Assembly (NCBI RefSeq): GCF_024623785.1
Contig: NZ_JANKBZ010000002.1
Coordinates: forward strand, 124,001 to 188,000
Reading direction: 5' to 3'
DNA from: Archangium lipolyticum
GTDB lineage: Bacteria; Myxococcota; Myxococcia; Myxococcales; Myxococcaceae
Length of the DNA stretch: 64,000 bases
A model generated the notes under the pieces. The model worked only from the letters and a program-made list of their open reading frames with translations, was not told the origin of the DNA and searched no databases. Of this stretch, positions 30,705 through 39,286 are shown piece after piece. Numbering within the stretch: position 1 is the first letter of the stretch; every line of letters begins with the position of its first letter. The translations under genes and the position numbers were made by a program.

Positions 30705-32886
30705 CGACCTCCTGCAAGACTCTCCGGCCGTGCAATTCAATGATCCGCAGCTCTTCATCAACCGCGAGCTGTCGTGGCTGGCCTTCAACGAGCGGGTGCT
30801 GGACGACGCTCGTGACCGTGAGCTCCCTCTCTACGAGCGATTGAAGTTCTTCGCCATCGCTTCCTCGAACCTGGACGAGTTCTTCATGGTCCGCGTGGCG
30901 GGCCTGAAGCAGCAGCTGGCCAGCGGCGTGGCCGAGACGGCCGCGGACGGCATGCTGCCCGCGGAGCAGCTGAGCGCCATCAGCGAGCGCGTGCACAGGC
31001 TGGTGGACTCGGCCTCGCGCCTCTGGGTGGAGGAGCTCCAGCCCGGGCTGATGGCCGCGGGGGTCTGCCTCCTCACCCGGGACAAGCTGACGGCGGAGCA
31101 GAAGGCGGCCGCGCGCACCTGGTTCACCACCACCGTCTTCCCGGCCCTCACCCCGCTGGCGGTGGATCCGGGCCACCCCTTCCCGCACCTGCGCAACAAG
31201 TCCCTCAACGTGGCGGTGCTGCTGCGGCGCGAGGGCCCCAAGCGCAAGCGCAACGTGCGCAGCTCCTCCCTGGCCGTGGTGCAGGTGCCCAGCGTGCTGC
31301 GCCAGCTGGTGCCCATGCCGGTGGACAAGGGCCTGGCCTTCCTGCTGCTGGGCGAGGTCATCGCCCTGTGCGCGGCCGACCTCTTCCCCGGCTACGTGGT
31401 GGAGCACACCGCCGCCTTCCGCGTGACGCGCAACTGGGACCTCAACGTGGACGATGAGGAGAGCGAGGATCTGCTCTCCACCATCCAGGACGAGCTGCGC
31501 CGGCGGGACCGGGGCGCCGCGGTGCGCCTGGAGCTGGATGCCACGGCCAGTCCGCAGATCGAATCCCTGCTCACCGCGGCCCTGAAGCTGGGGAGCATGG
31601 ACGTGTACCGGCAGCAGGCGCCATTGCAGCCCTCGGATGTGATGGGGCTGCTGGATGTGGAGCCCCGGCCGGAGCTGCGCGTGGAGCCCTTCACCCCCGC
31701 GGTGCCTCCGGTGCTGCGCGACGTCGAGTCCCTGCTGGGGGTCATCGCCGAGCGGGACGTCGTCCTGCACCACCCCTACGAGTCCTTCGATCCCGTGGTG
31801 CGCTTCCTGGAGGAGGCCGCGGAGGATCCGGACGTCCTGGCCATCAAGCAGACGCTGTACCGCACCAGTGGGGACAGCCCCATTGCCCGGGCGCTGTCGC
31901 GCGCGGTGGAGAACGGCAAGCAGGTGGCGGTGCTGGTGGAGATCAAGGCCCGCCTGGACGAGGCCAACAACATCGCCTGGGCGCGGAAGATGGAGGAGAG
32001 CGGGGTGCACGTCGTCTACGGCCTCATCGGCCTGAAGACGCACGCCAAGGTGGTGCTGGTGGTGCGCCGCGAGGGCAACGGCATCCGCCGCTACGTGCAC
32101 CTGGGCACGGGCAACTACAACCCCCACACCGCGCGCCTGTACACGGACCTGTCGCTCTTCACCTCGCGCGAGGAGATCGCCGACGACGTCAGCGCGCTCT
32201 TCAACATGCTCACCGGCTACGCGGTGGCGCCGCAGTGGAAGCGGCTGGCCGTGGCGCCCATGGGCCTGCAGGAGCGGGTGCTCTCGCTCATCCAGCGCGA
32301 GGCGGAGAAGGCCCGGCGCGGCGAGCCCGCGCGCATCGTGGCGAAGATGAACTCGCTGGTGGACTCCACCGTCATCCGCGCCCTCTACGCGGCGAGCCAG
32401 GCGGGGGTGGAGATCGACCTGCTGGTGCGGGGTATCTGCTGCCTGCGGCCGGGGGTACCCGGCGTGAGCGAGCGCATCCGCGTGACGAGCGTGGTGGACC
32501 GCTTCCTGGAGCATAGCCGGGTGTTCGCCTTCGGCGCGGGGAGCAACCCCGAGGTGTGGATGAGCAGCGCGGACTGGATGCCGCGCAACTTCCTGCGCCG
32601 CGTGGAGGTGATGTTCCCCGTGGAGGATCCCGCCATCCGCCAGCGGCTGCTGGACGAGGTGCTGGGCGTCGCGCTCGCGGACAACGTGAAGGCGCGGCGG
32701 CTCCAGGTGGATGGCTCCTACGTGCCGGTGGGAAGAGATGGACGGCAGGTGCGCAGCCAGGCCGTGCTGATGGAGATGGCGAAGCGCAACAGCCATCAGG
32801 ATCCCAAGCCGCTGGAGGCGCTGCGCCATGCCACGGCCCCGGATGCGCCCGTGCCCTCGCGGCAGGTGCCACAGGCCACGGGCTGA
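30700..32886 (+). CDS. ppk1: Polyphosphate kinase 1
   Basis: A 728-residue PPK1, usual length about 690-730. The order is an N-terminal helical domain (INRELSWLAFNERVLDDA, RLKFFAIASSNLDEFFMVRVAGL in segments), a head domain, then two phospholipase-D-like catalytic domains. The phospho-His loop is TLYRTSGDSPI...VKARLDEANN-like followed by KTHAKVVLVVRREG, and a second block is FLEHSRVFAFGAG. It makes polyphosphate from ATP, at the membrane in many bacteria. GTG 30700 is the chosen start, and no clear ribosome site precedes it. It is divergent from ppx. Confidence 0.95.
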   Translation: MTDLLQDSPAVQFNDPQLFINRELSWLAFNERVLDDARDRELPLYERLKFFAIASSNLDEFFMVRVAGLKQQLASGVAETAADGMLPAEQLSAISERVHRLVDSASRLWVEELQPGLMAAGVCLLTRDKLTAEQKAAARTWFTTTVFPALTPLAVDPGHPFPHLRNKSLNVAVLLRREGPKRKRNVRSSSLAVVQVPSVLRQLVPMPVDKGLAFLLLGEVIALCAADLFPGYVVEHTAAFRVTRNWDLNVDDEESEDLLSTIQDELRRRDRGAAVRLELDATASPQIESLLTAALKLGSMDVYRQQAPLQPSDVMGLLDVEPRPELRVEPFTPAVPPVLRDVESLLGVIAERDVVLHHPYESFDPVVRFLEEAAEDPDVLAIKQTLYRTSGDSPIARALSRAVENGKQVAVLVEIKARLDEANNIAWARKMEESGVHVVYGLIGLKTHAKVVLVVRREGNGIRRYVHLGTGNYNPHTARLYTDLSLFTSREEIADDVSALFNMLTGYAVAPQWKRLAVAPMGLQERVLSLIQREAEKARRGEPARIVAKMNSLVDSTVIRALYAASQAGVEIDLLVRGICCLRPGVPGVSERIRVTSVVDRFLEHSRVFAFGAGSNPEVWMSSADWMPRNFLRRVEVMFPVEDPAIRQRLLDEVLGVALADNVKARRLQVDGSYVPVGRDGRQVRSQAVLMEMAKRNSHQDPKPLEALRHATAPDAPVPSRQVPQATG

Positions 32887-33019
32887 AAAGCGTCGAACAG
32901 ATGACGGAGCGGCGCGAGGCGCGTCGTTCCGCCCGGTTGCCTCCGTTGACCGCATGCCCATCTTGGGGGACCGCGGTTACCGAATGCGACACCGGGGGCC
33001 ATCTGTTCGTGCTGTGCTG

Positions 33020-34111
33020 ATGGACGGGGAGACGGGAGTGTCCGAGCAGTCAGGCAGGGAGAGCGTTCTCGATTTCCTCGCGGTTCCCGTGGTCCGGCTC
33101 GAGGAGGCGTCCGGGCGCGTGCTGTTCACCAACGCGGCGGCGCGGGCGCTGCCCTTCTCCCTTGTTCCCCCCACCGCCGTGTCCGACGGGGAGGGCGCCC
33201 CCCTTCCACCGGAGCAACACCCGGTGACGCGGGCCGCGCGCGGGGAGCGCCTGGAGGGCGAGTTGTTCCGCTGGGCGACGCCCGAGGGGGACCACACGTT
33301 CGTGGTGCATTCCCGGGTGGACCGCTCCCGCTCGCCGGGCGTGGTGACGCTGACCTTCCAGGAAGTCAGCCCGTGGCGGCGCGCGGAAGAGGACCTGCGG
33401 CGGGCGCTCGGGGCACGCGACACCTTCCTGTCCGTGGCCTCGCACGAGCTCAAGTCCCCCATCACCGTGCTCCAGCTCGTGCTGGAGCGCCTGCAACGGG
33501 GCGCCCGCCGCGAGACGAACCTGTCGGGGAGCCAGGTGGCCGAGAGGTTGGAGCCCGCCTTGAGGCAGGTCCGCCGGTTGGGCGTGCTGGTGCAGAACCT
33601 GCTCGACGTGAGCCGGGCCCGTAACAACCACTTCGTGTTGGAACGTGAGCGCTTCGAGCTGGGCACCCTGGTGCGCGAGGTGTGCGAGCGCTTCACCGAG
33701 CAGTCCCGGCAGGCGGGTTCGACGCTGGTGGTGGAGGACTGTCCCCCGGTCCAGGTCCACTGGGACAGGATGCGGGTGGAGCAGGCGCTCAGCAACCTCG
33801 TCACCAACGCCATCAAGTACGGCGCGGGCGGGCCCATCTCGGTGTGTGCCGGGCTCCAGGGCGGGACGGTTTCCCTACGGGTGGAGGACCGGGGCATCGG
33901 CGTGGCCGACGGTGACAGGGAGCGCATCTTCAACCCGTTCGAGCGTGCGGCCTCGGGCCATCGCGTGGAGAGCCTGGGGCTCGGCCTGTACATCGTCCGG
34001 GAGATTGCCCGTGCCCATGGGGGCACGGTGAGGGTGTCGGGGCGGGAGGGCGGGGGCTCCAGCTTCACGCTGTGCCTGCCCGTGGAGGTGACGGAGGTGG
34101 CCAGTGAGTGA
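33020..34111 (+). CDS. PAS-containing sensor histidine kinase
   Basis: A 363-residue soluble histidine kinase. Residues about 15-115 look like a PAS-type sensor (VVRLEEASGRVLFTNAAARAL). The H-box is SVASHELKSPITVL with the phospho-acceptor His142, the N-box is LSNLVTNAIKYGAGG, G1 is VEDRGIGVADGDRERIFNPFERA and G2 is SLGLGLYIVREIARAHGGT. There is no membrane segment, so it senses a cytosolic signal or protein. The end overlaps the KaiC-like gene by eight bases, and that gene overlaps a receiver gene, giving a three-gene signalling module. GTG 33038 is an alternative start. Confidence 0.92.
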   Translation: MDGETGVSEQSGRESVLDFLAVPVVRLEEASGRVLFTNAAARALPFSLVPPTAVSDGEGAPLPPEQHPVTRAARGERLEGELFRWATPEGDHTFVVHSRVDRSRSPGVVTLTFQEVSPWRRAEEDLRRALGARDTFLSVASHELKSPITVLQLVLERLQRGARRETNLSGSQVAERLEPALRQVRRLGVLVQNLLDVSRARNNHFVLERERFELGTLVREVCERFTEQSRQAGSTLVVEDCPPVQVHWDRMRVEQALSNLVTNAIKYGAGGPISVCAGLQGGTVSLRVEDRGIGVADGDRERIFNPFERAASGHRVESLGLGLYIVREIARAHGGTVRVSGREGGGSSFTLCLPVEVTEVASE

Positions 34112-35669
34112 GTCCCGGAACGAGGGCGAGGGCGGTGGGACCCGGGAGGAGCGGGTCCAGACGGGCATTCCGCGTCTGGACTTCATCCTCAAGGGCGGTT
34201 TCAAGGTGGGCGGTGCCTATTCCGTGATGGGGCCGCCGGGCAGCGGGAAGACCATCCTCGCCAACCAGGTGTGCTGCAATCACATCGAGAAGCAGGGCGG
34301 ACGGTGCGTCTACATGACGCTGCTCGTCGAGTCGCACGCGAAGATGGTGGGGCACCTCTCCTCGCTGCGCTTCTTCAAGCACGAGTACCTCCCCGAGAAG
34401 CTCTACTACATCAGTGGCTATCAGGAGGTGCGCGAACAGGGCTTCACCGGACTGCTCGAGCTCATCCGCCGCACGCTGCGCGAGCGCAGGGCGACCCTCT
34501 TCGTCATCGATGGCATGGAGAGCGCCGAGCAGCTCTCCTCCAGTCCCCAGGCCTACCGGGAGTTCGTGCACGCGCTCCAGACCGCCGCCAACCTGCTGGG
34601 CTGCACCATCTTGCTGCTCTCCACCCTGCGCTCGCGCTCGCACGTGGAGAACTCCCTGGTGGATGGCGTCATCGAGCTGTCCGACCAGCTCATCGGACCG
34701 CGCGCCGTGCGCGAGCTGACGGTGCACAAGTTCCGTGGCAGCGACTACCTCCGGGGGCGCCACGAGGTGGAGATCACCGACGCGGGTCTCATCATCCACC
34801 CACGGACGGAGATTCAATTCAGCAAGCCGCCCGAGCAGGCCCGCGAGCAGCGCGTCCGCATGGGCTTCGGCCTGAAGCGGCTGGACGAGATGCTCGGTGG
34901 AGGTGTGCCCTCGGGCTCCACCATCGCCCTGGTGGGGGCGCCGGGGACGGGCAAGACGCTGCTGGGCCTCTCCTTCCTGGTGGAGGGCGCGCGCCAGGGC
35001 CAGCGCGGGACGTACTTCGGGTTCTACGAGCCGCCGCCCCGCCTCATCGAGAAGGCCGAGGACGTGGGCATCCCCCTGGAGCGCTACGTGAAGGACGGCA
35101 GCATCAAGCTGGAGTGGCAGCCGCCACTGGAGCACTTCATGGACTCGCTGGCCGAGCAGCTCCTGGAGAAGCTGCGGCTCGATGAGCCCCAGGAGGAGCG
35201 CCGGCGCCTGTTCATCGACGGGGCCGAGGGCTTCCGCGCGGCGGCGGTGTACGCGGACCGCATCCCCCGCTTCCTGTCGGCCCTCACCAACCAGCTGCGC
35301 ATGCAGGACGTGACGACCGTCATCACCGACGAGCTGGAGCTCTTCCAGCCCGAGCTCGACCTGCCCACCCCCGAGCTGGCCAACGTGGTGGAGACGGTGG
35401 TGGTGCTGCGCTACCTGGAGCTGCGCTCGCAGATGTACCGGCTGCTCTCCATCATGAAGATGCGCGAGAGCGCCTACGACACCTCGCTGCGCGAGTTCCG
35501 CATCACCTCCAAGGGCATCGACGTCGCCGATTCCTTCGAGAGCGCCGAGGTCCTCCTCAGCGGGCACGGGCGTCTGCGCGGGTCTCCTCCGGCCCGGAAG
35601 GGAGCGACGCGGCGGACGGTCAAGCGCGCCGGCAAGAAGCCGGGCAAGGGCGGCGGGGGCAAGCGGTGA
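34104..35669 (+). CDS. KaiC-like double-domain ATPase
   Basis: A 521-residue RecA/KaiC-superfamily ATPase with two tandem domains. The first has ETGIPRLD-type entry (VQTGIPRLDFILKGGF), Walker A GPPGSGKT (residues 43-50) and Walker B LFVIDGME. The second starts RMGFGLKRLDEMLGGGVPSG, with Walker A GAPGTGKT (about 276-284) and LFIDGAEG. The tail (about 30 residues) is Lys/Arg-rich. Cyanobacterial KaiC has paired catalytic Glu after Walker A; here the equivalents read LLVES and GFYEPPP, so the activity may differ. GTG 34104 overlaps the kinase end, and the TGA overlaps the receiver GTG, implying coupled translation and a joint role. Confidence 0.88.
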   Translation: MSESRNEGEGGGTREERVQTGIPRLDFILKGGFKVGGAYSVMGPPGSGKTILANQVCCNHIEKQGGRCVYMTLLVESHAKMVGHLSSLRFFKHEYLPEKLYYISGYQEVREQGFTGLLELIRRTLRERRATLFVIDGMESAEQLSSSPQAYREFVHALQTAANLLGCTILLLSTLRSRSHVENSLVDGVIELSDQLIGPRAVRELTVHKFRGSDYLRGRHEVEITDAGLIIHPRTEIQFSKPPEQAREQRVRMGFGLKRLDEMLGGGVPSGSTIALVGAPGTGKTLLGLSFLVEGARQGQRGTYFGFYEPPPRLIEKAEDVGIPLERYVKDGSIKLEWQPPLEHFMDSLAEQLLEKLRLDEPQEERRRLFIDGAEGFRAAAVYADRIPRFLSALTNQLRMQDVTTVITDELELFQPELDLPTPELANVVETVVVLRYLELRSQMYRLLSIMKMRESAYDTSLREFRITSKGIDVADSFESAEVLLSGHGRLRGSPPARKGATRRTVKRAGKKPGKGGGGKR

Positions 35670-36031
35670 AGAACATCCTGGTCGTCGAGGACGAGTTCGA
35701 CGTGCAACAGGTCGTGGCCGACGTCCTGCGGGACGAGGGCTATGAGGTCGCCGTCTGCGGAAATGGCCGGGAGGCCCTCGAGTATCTGCGCAAGCACCGC
35801 CCGGATGTCATCGTCCTGGACGTGATGATGCCCCTCCTCTCCGGACCGCAGGTGCTCGAGCAGATGGCGAGGAGTCCCGAGCTGAAGGGCGTGCCCATCG
35901 TCCTCATGAGCGAGATTTCACCGCCGGAATCCGAGCCGCGGCGCTGGCACGTCTTCCTGAGGAAGCCCTTCCGGCTCGAGCAGCTCCTGGACGCGGTGAC
36001 CCGGGCGTCCGGCGTGGAGGGCAGGGCCTGA
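35666..36031 (+). CDS. Single-domain response regulator
   Basis: A 121-residue CheY-like receiver with all key residues: the acidic pair EDE at 8-10, phospho-acceptor Asp52 in IVLDVMMP, Ser82 in VLMSEI and Lys100 in LRKPF. No output domain is present. The GTG start overlaps the KaiC-like gene stop by four bases (GTGA). It is the natural phosphorylation partner of the histidine kinase at 33020; how the KaiC-like ATPase enters the pathway is not known. Confidence 0.93.
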   Translation: MKNILVVEDEFDVQQVVADVLRDEGYEVAVCGNGREALEYLRKHRPDVIVLDVMMPLLSGPQVLEQMARSPELKGVPIVLMSEISPPESEPRRWHVFLRKPFRLEQLLDAVTRASGVEGRA

Positions 36032-36037
36032 GCGCCG

Positions 36038-37189
36038 TCAGCCCCGGCGGCGCATGCGCCGCGAGCCGATGAAGCTGGCGAAGCGCTCGGTGAAGCGGGC
36101 GACCGCCAGCCCCACCACGTCCAGAAGCCAGCGCTGGAGGCCCGAGCGCGCGCAGTCCTCCAGGCCCACCGGCCGGGCCTGGCCCATGTGCCGCTCCATC
36201 CACTGGGTGGCCCGCGCGGCGACGTCCGCGTCCTCCACCTCCACCAGCGTCTCCAGGTTCACCAGCGAGAGCGGGTCGAGGTTGAAGCTGCCCACCAGCA
36301 GCCGCCGCCCGTCCACCACCGCCGCCTTGGCGTGCAGCGTGGTGGCCGTCCACTCGTGGATGCGCACGCCCGCGCGCAGCAGGGTGTGGTACAGGCGCAT
36401 GGTGGCCGCGCGGGCGAAGGGGACGTCGCTGCGGCCGGCCAGCAGCAGGTGCACCTCCACCCCCCGTTTCGCCGCCCGCTTGAGGGCGCGCACGACGCCC
36501 CGGTCCGGCAGGAAGTATGCGTGGGCCAGCACCACCTTCTCCCGGGACTGCGCCAGCGCCGCCAGGTAGCGCCCCCGCAGGCGCCACCCTCCGCCGAAGC
36601 CGGACAGCAGCAGGCGCACCGGGCCCGCCTCCAGCGTGGACGCTCCGGCCGTGAGCCTCTCGCCGAGTCGCGCGCAGATGTCGCCCCGCAGCTCCAGCGC
36701 CAGGTCCGCCCACCCCGGCCGTCCCTCCTCGGTGGCGTAGTGGTCCCCGATGTTGATGCCACCGAGGAAGGCCACCGTGTCGTCCACGAGGAGGAGCTTC
36801 CGGTGGTTGCGCCAGATGCGGCCGAGGAGGATGGAGGTGAGCGGGTTGTGGATGCGGACCTTGATGCCGGCGGCCCTCAGCGTCTCCGCGAGCGCGCGGC
36901 TCCCGCCGATGCTGCCCCAGCCATCGACGATGACCTTCACCTCCACGCCCCGGTGGGCCGCGGCGGCGAGGGCCGAGACGAAGCGCGTGCCGACACCTTC
37001 GCGCTCGAAGGCGTACACCTCCAGGTGCACGCGCCGGGTGGCCGAGGCGATGGCCTCCAGCATGCGAGGGTAGGCCTCGGCGCCCCCGTCGAGCAGGGTG
37101 ATGCGTTGCCCCCGTGTCTCCGCGGACAACTCCTCCCTCTCCCTTCGGGAGAGGGCAGGGGTGAGGGTCTCCGGGGCCGGTGATTCCAT
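36038..37189 (-). CDS. Phospholipase D-like (cardiolipin synthase family) protein
   Basis: A 383-residue protein with two HKD motifs, NHRKLLLVDD (about residue 158) and LHAKAAVVDG (about 285), each followed by a GG(I/S)(N)-type segment (FLGGINIGDHY and LVGSFNLDPLS). That is the bacterial cardiolipin synthase/PLD arrangement, without the two N-terminal membrane helices of ClsA. It would transfer or hydrolyse phosphatidyl groups at the membrane. The N-terminal ETLTPALSRREREEL is simply the translation of the dispersed palindrome at 37135-37163, so the real start may be further in; the TTG in EEL (37133) follows GGGAGGAG. Confidence 0.88.
   Translation of the reverse strand: MESPAPETLTPALSRREREELSAETRGQRITLLDGGAEAYPRMLEAIASATRRVHLEVYAFEREGVGTRFVSALAAAAHRGVEVKVIVDGWGSIGGSRALAETLRAAGIKVRIHNPLTSILLGRIWRNHRKLLLVDDTVAFLGGINIGDHYATEEGRPGWADLALELRGDICARLGERLTAGASTLEAGPVRLLLSGFGGGWRLRGRYLAALAQSREKVVLAHAYFLPDRGVVRALKRAAKRGVEVHLLLAGRSDVPFARAATMRLYHTLLRAGVRIHEWTATTLHAKAAVVDGRRLLVGSFNLDPLSLVNLETLVEVEDADVAARATQWMERHMGQARPVGLEDCARSGLQRWLLDVVGLAVARFTERFASFIGSRRMRRRG
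37135..37163. repeat. Dispersed palindromic element, copy 2, within the 5' end of the PLD-like gene
   Basis: Arms CCCTCTCCC (37135-37143) and GGGAGAGGG (37147-37155), loop TTC, and a CAGGGGTG tail matching copy 1. It is either in the leader of the PLD-like gene or translated as its first residues. Confidence 0.8.
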
Positions 37190-37222
37190 CCGTGTCCGTT
37201 CGGTGTCCGCGTACCGTGCGTC

Positions 37223-37420
37223 TCAGTCGTCGTGCTTGCGCGCGCCCTTGCCCTTGCCCTTGTGGCGGCACTTGTGCCCATCCCAGTACTGGCTGGGGTG
37301 GCACTCGGGGTCCCTGTCCCTGTGCTTGGAGCGGGAGGGGACGTAGCGGGTATCGCGGATGACGAGGCAGCCCGGGAGGGCGATGAGGAAGGCGGGGAGG
37401 AGGATGAGCAGCTTCTTCAT
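37223..37420 (-). CDS. Small basic lipoprotein
   Basis: A 65-residue protein with a short signal peptide and lipobox LPGC (Cys18). The mature part is highly basic with two further Cys: SRSKHRDRDPECHPSQYWDG, then HKCRHKGKGKGARKHDD. The CxPSQYWDGxxC layout resembles small YXWG-type envelope proteins rich in Lys, but no family is assigned. It stands alone between the PLD-like gene (33 bases) and the divergent Ser/Thr kinase. Confidence 0.7.
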   Translation of the reverse strand: MKKLLILLPAFLIALPGCLVIRDTRYVPSRSKHRDRDPECHPSQYWDGHKCRHKGKGKGARKHDD

Positions 37421-37555
37421 GGGGCGCGCAGAGTATCAGCGCGCGCGTGGCTCTTCTCGTTCTCTCGCTTTCCGTATGTGGGGATTTCTACCGTCCGGCT
37501 GTCTGCACTCCGGGCGTGTCGACGCCGCGCTCCTGGATTCGCTACCCTCCGGCCC

Positions 37556-38647
37556 GTGCCTTCCACCGAGAAGCCTGTTGTCAGACACCGGAAGATAGGC
37601 GCCTACCGCGTGCTCGGAGAACTGGGCCGCGGCGGCATGGCCCAGGTCTACCGGGGTCTCCACGAGATGCTCCAGCGCGAGGTCGCCATCAAGGAGATGC
37701 TCGCCGATCCCGTCCGGGACAAGGAGGCCGTCTCCCGCTTCCGCCGCGAGGCGCTCGCGCTCGCCGCCTTCCGCCACCAGAACATCGTCACGCTGTACGA
37801 CCTGGTGGAGAAGAACGACGTCCTCTTCATGGTGATGGAGTTCGTGGATGGGCCCACCCTGCACGAGCTCATCAAGGAGGGGCCGCTGCCTCCCGAGGTG
37901 GGGGCCGCCGTGGGCGCCCGCATCGCCGGAGCCCTGGAGCACGCGCACTTCCGCCGCATCATCCATCGCGACCTCAAGCCCGCCAACGTGATGCTCACCA
38001 AGGCCGGCGACGTGAAGCTGATGGACTTCGGCGTGGCCAAGGACGTGGGCCTGGAGGCCCTCACCGCCCAGGGCATGGCGGTGGGCACCCCCTCGTACAT
38101 GTCCCCCGAGCAGGTGACGGGCGCGCCGGTGGATGGGCGCACCGACCTGTTCGCGCTCGGCGTGCTCCTCTACGAGGCCCTCTCCGGAGGCCGCCCCTTC
38201 CTCGGCCGCAACGCCGGTGAGGTCTTCGCCCGCATCCGCGATGGCGACTACACCCCCCTGGGCAAGGTCGCTCCCCAGGTCCCCAAGCCCCTGGCCGACA
38301 TCATCCAGCGCGCCCTCCAGGTGAAGCCCGAGGAGCGCTACCCCAATGCCGCCGCCATGCGCCGCGACCTGGAGTCCTTCCTCGCCCGCCACGTCCGCAT
38401 GTCCTACGAGGCCTTCCTCGTCGGCTTCCTCCGCCACCGGCAGAAGCTCACCGAGACCGAGGCGCTCGCACACCTCACCCAGGAAGAGCTGAACATCGTC
38501 GAGGACTTCGACCTGCAGGCCCAGACTCCCCGGGCCTGGGTTCCCTGGCTCCTCGCCGCCTCTACCGCCGCCGCGGGTCTTGGTGCCGGGCTCGCGTTTA
38601 CGCAGTCATACTGGATGGGGCTCGTGCGGCAGTTGACACTGCGGTGA
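37556..38647 (+). CDS. Membrane-anchored Ser/Thr protein kinase
   Basis: A 363-residue Hanks-type kinase. The Gly loop is LGRGGMAQVYRG, the ATP Lys lies in VAIKEM, the catalytic loop is IIHRDLKPANVML, DFG is in LMDFGVAKD, and the activation/APE region is GTPSYMSPEQVTG; all residues for activity are present. After the kinase domain (to about residue 275) comes a short linker and one C-terminal transmembrane helix (VPWLLAASTAAAGLGAGLAF), with only about 12 residues beyond. It lacks a large sensor domain. GTG 37556 starts just before the kinase fold. Confidence 0.9.
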   Translation: MPSTEKPVVRHRKIGAYRVLGELGRGGMAQVYRGLHEMLQREVAIKEMLADPVRDKEAVSRFRREALALAAFRHQNIVTLYDLVEKNDVLFMVMEFVDGPTLHELIKEGPLPPEVGAAVGARIAGALEHAHFRRIIHRDLKPANVMLTKAGDVKLMDFGVAKDVGLEALTAQGMAVGTPSYMSPEQVTGAPVDGRTDLFALGVLLYEALSGGRPFLGRNAGEVFARIRDGDYTPLGKVAPQVPKPLADIIQRALQVKPEERYPNAAAMRRDLESFLARHVRMSYEAFLVGFLRHRQKLTETEALAHLTQEELNIVEDFDLQAQTPRAWVPWLLAASTAAAGLGAGLAFTQSYWMGLVRQLTLR

Positions 38648-38661
38648 CGGGTCCCGGGTAG

Positions 38662-38695
38662 ACCCTCACCCCGACCCTCTCCCAGGGGGAGAGGG
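38662..38695. repeat. Dispersed palindromic element, copy 3
   Basis: Opposite orientation to copies 1 and 2: ACCCTCACCCCGA, then arms CCCTCTCCC (38675-38683) and GGGAGAGGG (38687-38695), loop AGG. It lies between the convergent Ser/Thr kinase and queF genes, as copy 1 does between its neighbours, so a terminator role is plausible. Confidence 0.8.
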
Positions 38696-38734
38696 GTTTG
38701 GACACGGAGAGGGGTTCTTGGGGGGTTCCTGGGC

Positions 38735-39145
38735 CTACTTGCGGCGCGCCGGAACGTGGACGTTCTTCTTCGCCGCCTTCGCTCCCTTGCCCTTCTTCTC
38801 GTGGCGCACCGTCACGATCGTCCCGATGCCTCCGCGCACGAAGAAGTCGCCTTCCACCGTCAGCTGCCTCGGTTGGATGGCTCGCACGATGTCGTCCGCG
38901 ATCGTGTTGGTCACCTTCTCATGGAAGGCGCCCTCGTTCCGGTACGACCACATGTAGAGCTTCAGGCTCTTCAGCTCCACGCACAGCTCGTCCGGGACGT
39001 AGCGGATCCGGAACTTCGCGAAGTCTGGCTGCCCCGTCAGCGGGCAGAGGCACGTGAACTCCGGGACGTCGAAGGCGATCTCGTAGTCGCGCTCCGGTGC
39101 CGGGTTGGGGAAGGTCTTCAATTCCTTGGTGGGCTGGGAAGACAT
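38735..39145 (-). CDS. queF: NADPH-dependent 7-cyano-7-deazaguanine reductase
   Basis: A 136-residue short-form QueF of the tunnelling fold, reducing preQ0 to preQ1 in queuosine synthesis. The substrate/nucleophile region [15 protein letters not shown] contains the catalytic Cys, and [21 protein letters not shown] contains the conserved E-x-K-S-x-K and nearby Glu. The last 20 residues are Lys/Ala-rich. ATG 39145 is chosen; it precedes the standard N-terminus. It converges with the Ser/Thr kinase over the palindrome at 38662. No other queuosine gene is adjacent; the QueA-like gene is 21 kb away. Confidence 0.93.
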   Translation of the reverse strand: MSSQPTKELKTFPNPAPERDYEIAFDVPEFTCLCPLTGQPDFAKFRIRYVPDELCVELKSLKLYMWSYRNEGAFHEKVTNTIADDIVRAIQPRQLTVEGDFFVRGGIGTIVTVRHEKKGKGAKAAKKNVHVPARRK

Positions 39146-39286
39146 GGCGGGGTGTCGTCTAACACACACTGGGAGGATTGCAGCCTCTCAGTGGTGAACG
39201 CTCTCCCCCACGCCAGGACCCCCTCCTGTCAGGGGTTCAACGCCCCTGGTGTCCAGGGGGGAGCAGGATGAGGCTGCCCGTCTTGT

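Noticed and set aside
30277-32961. An 894-residue minus-strand open frame over ppk1
   Set aside because: It is antisense to a fully conserved ppk1 and has no domain or ribosome site.
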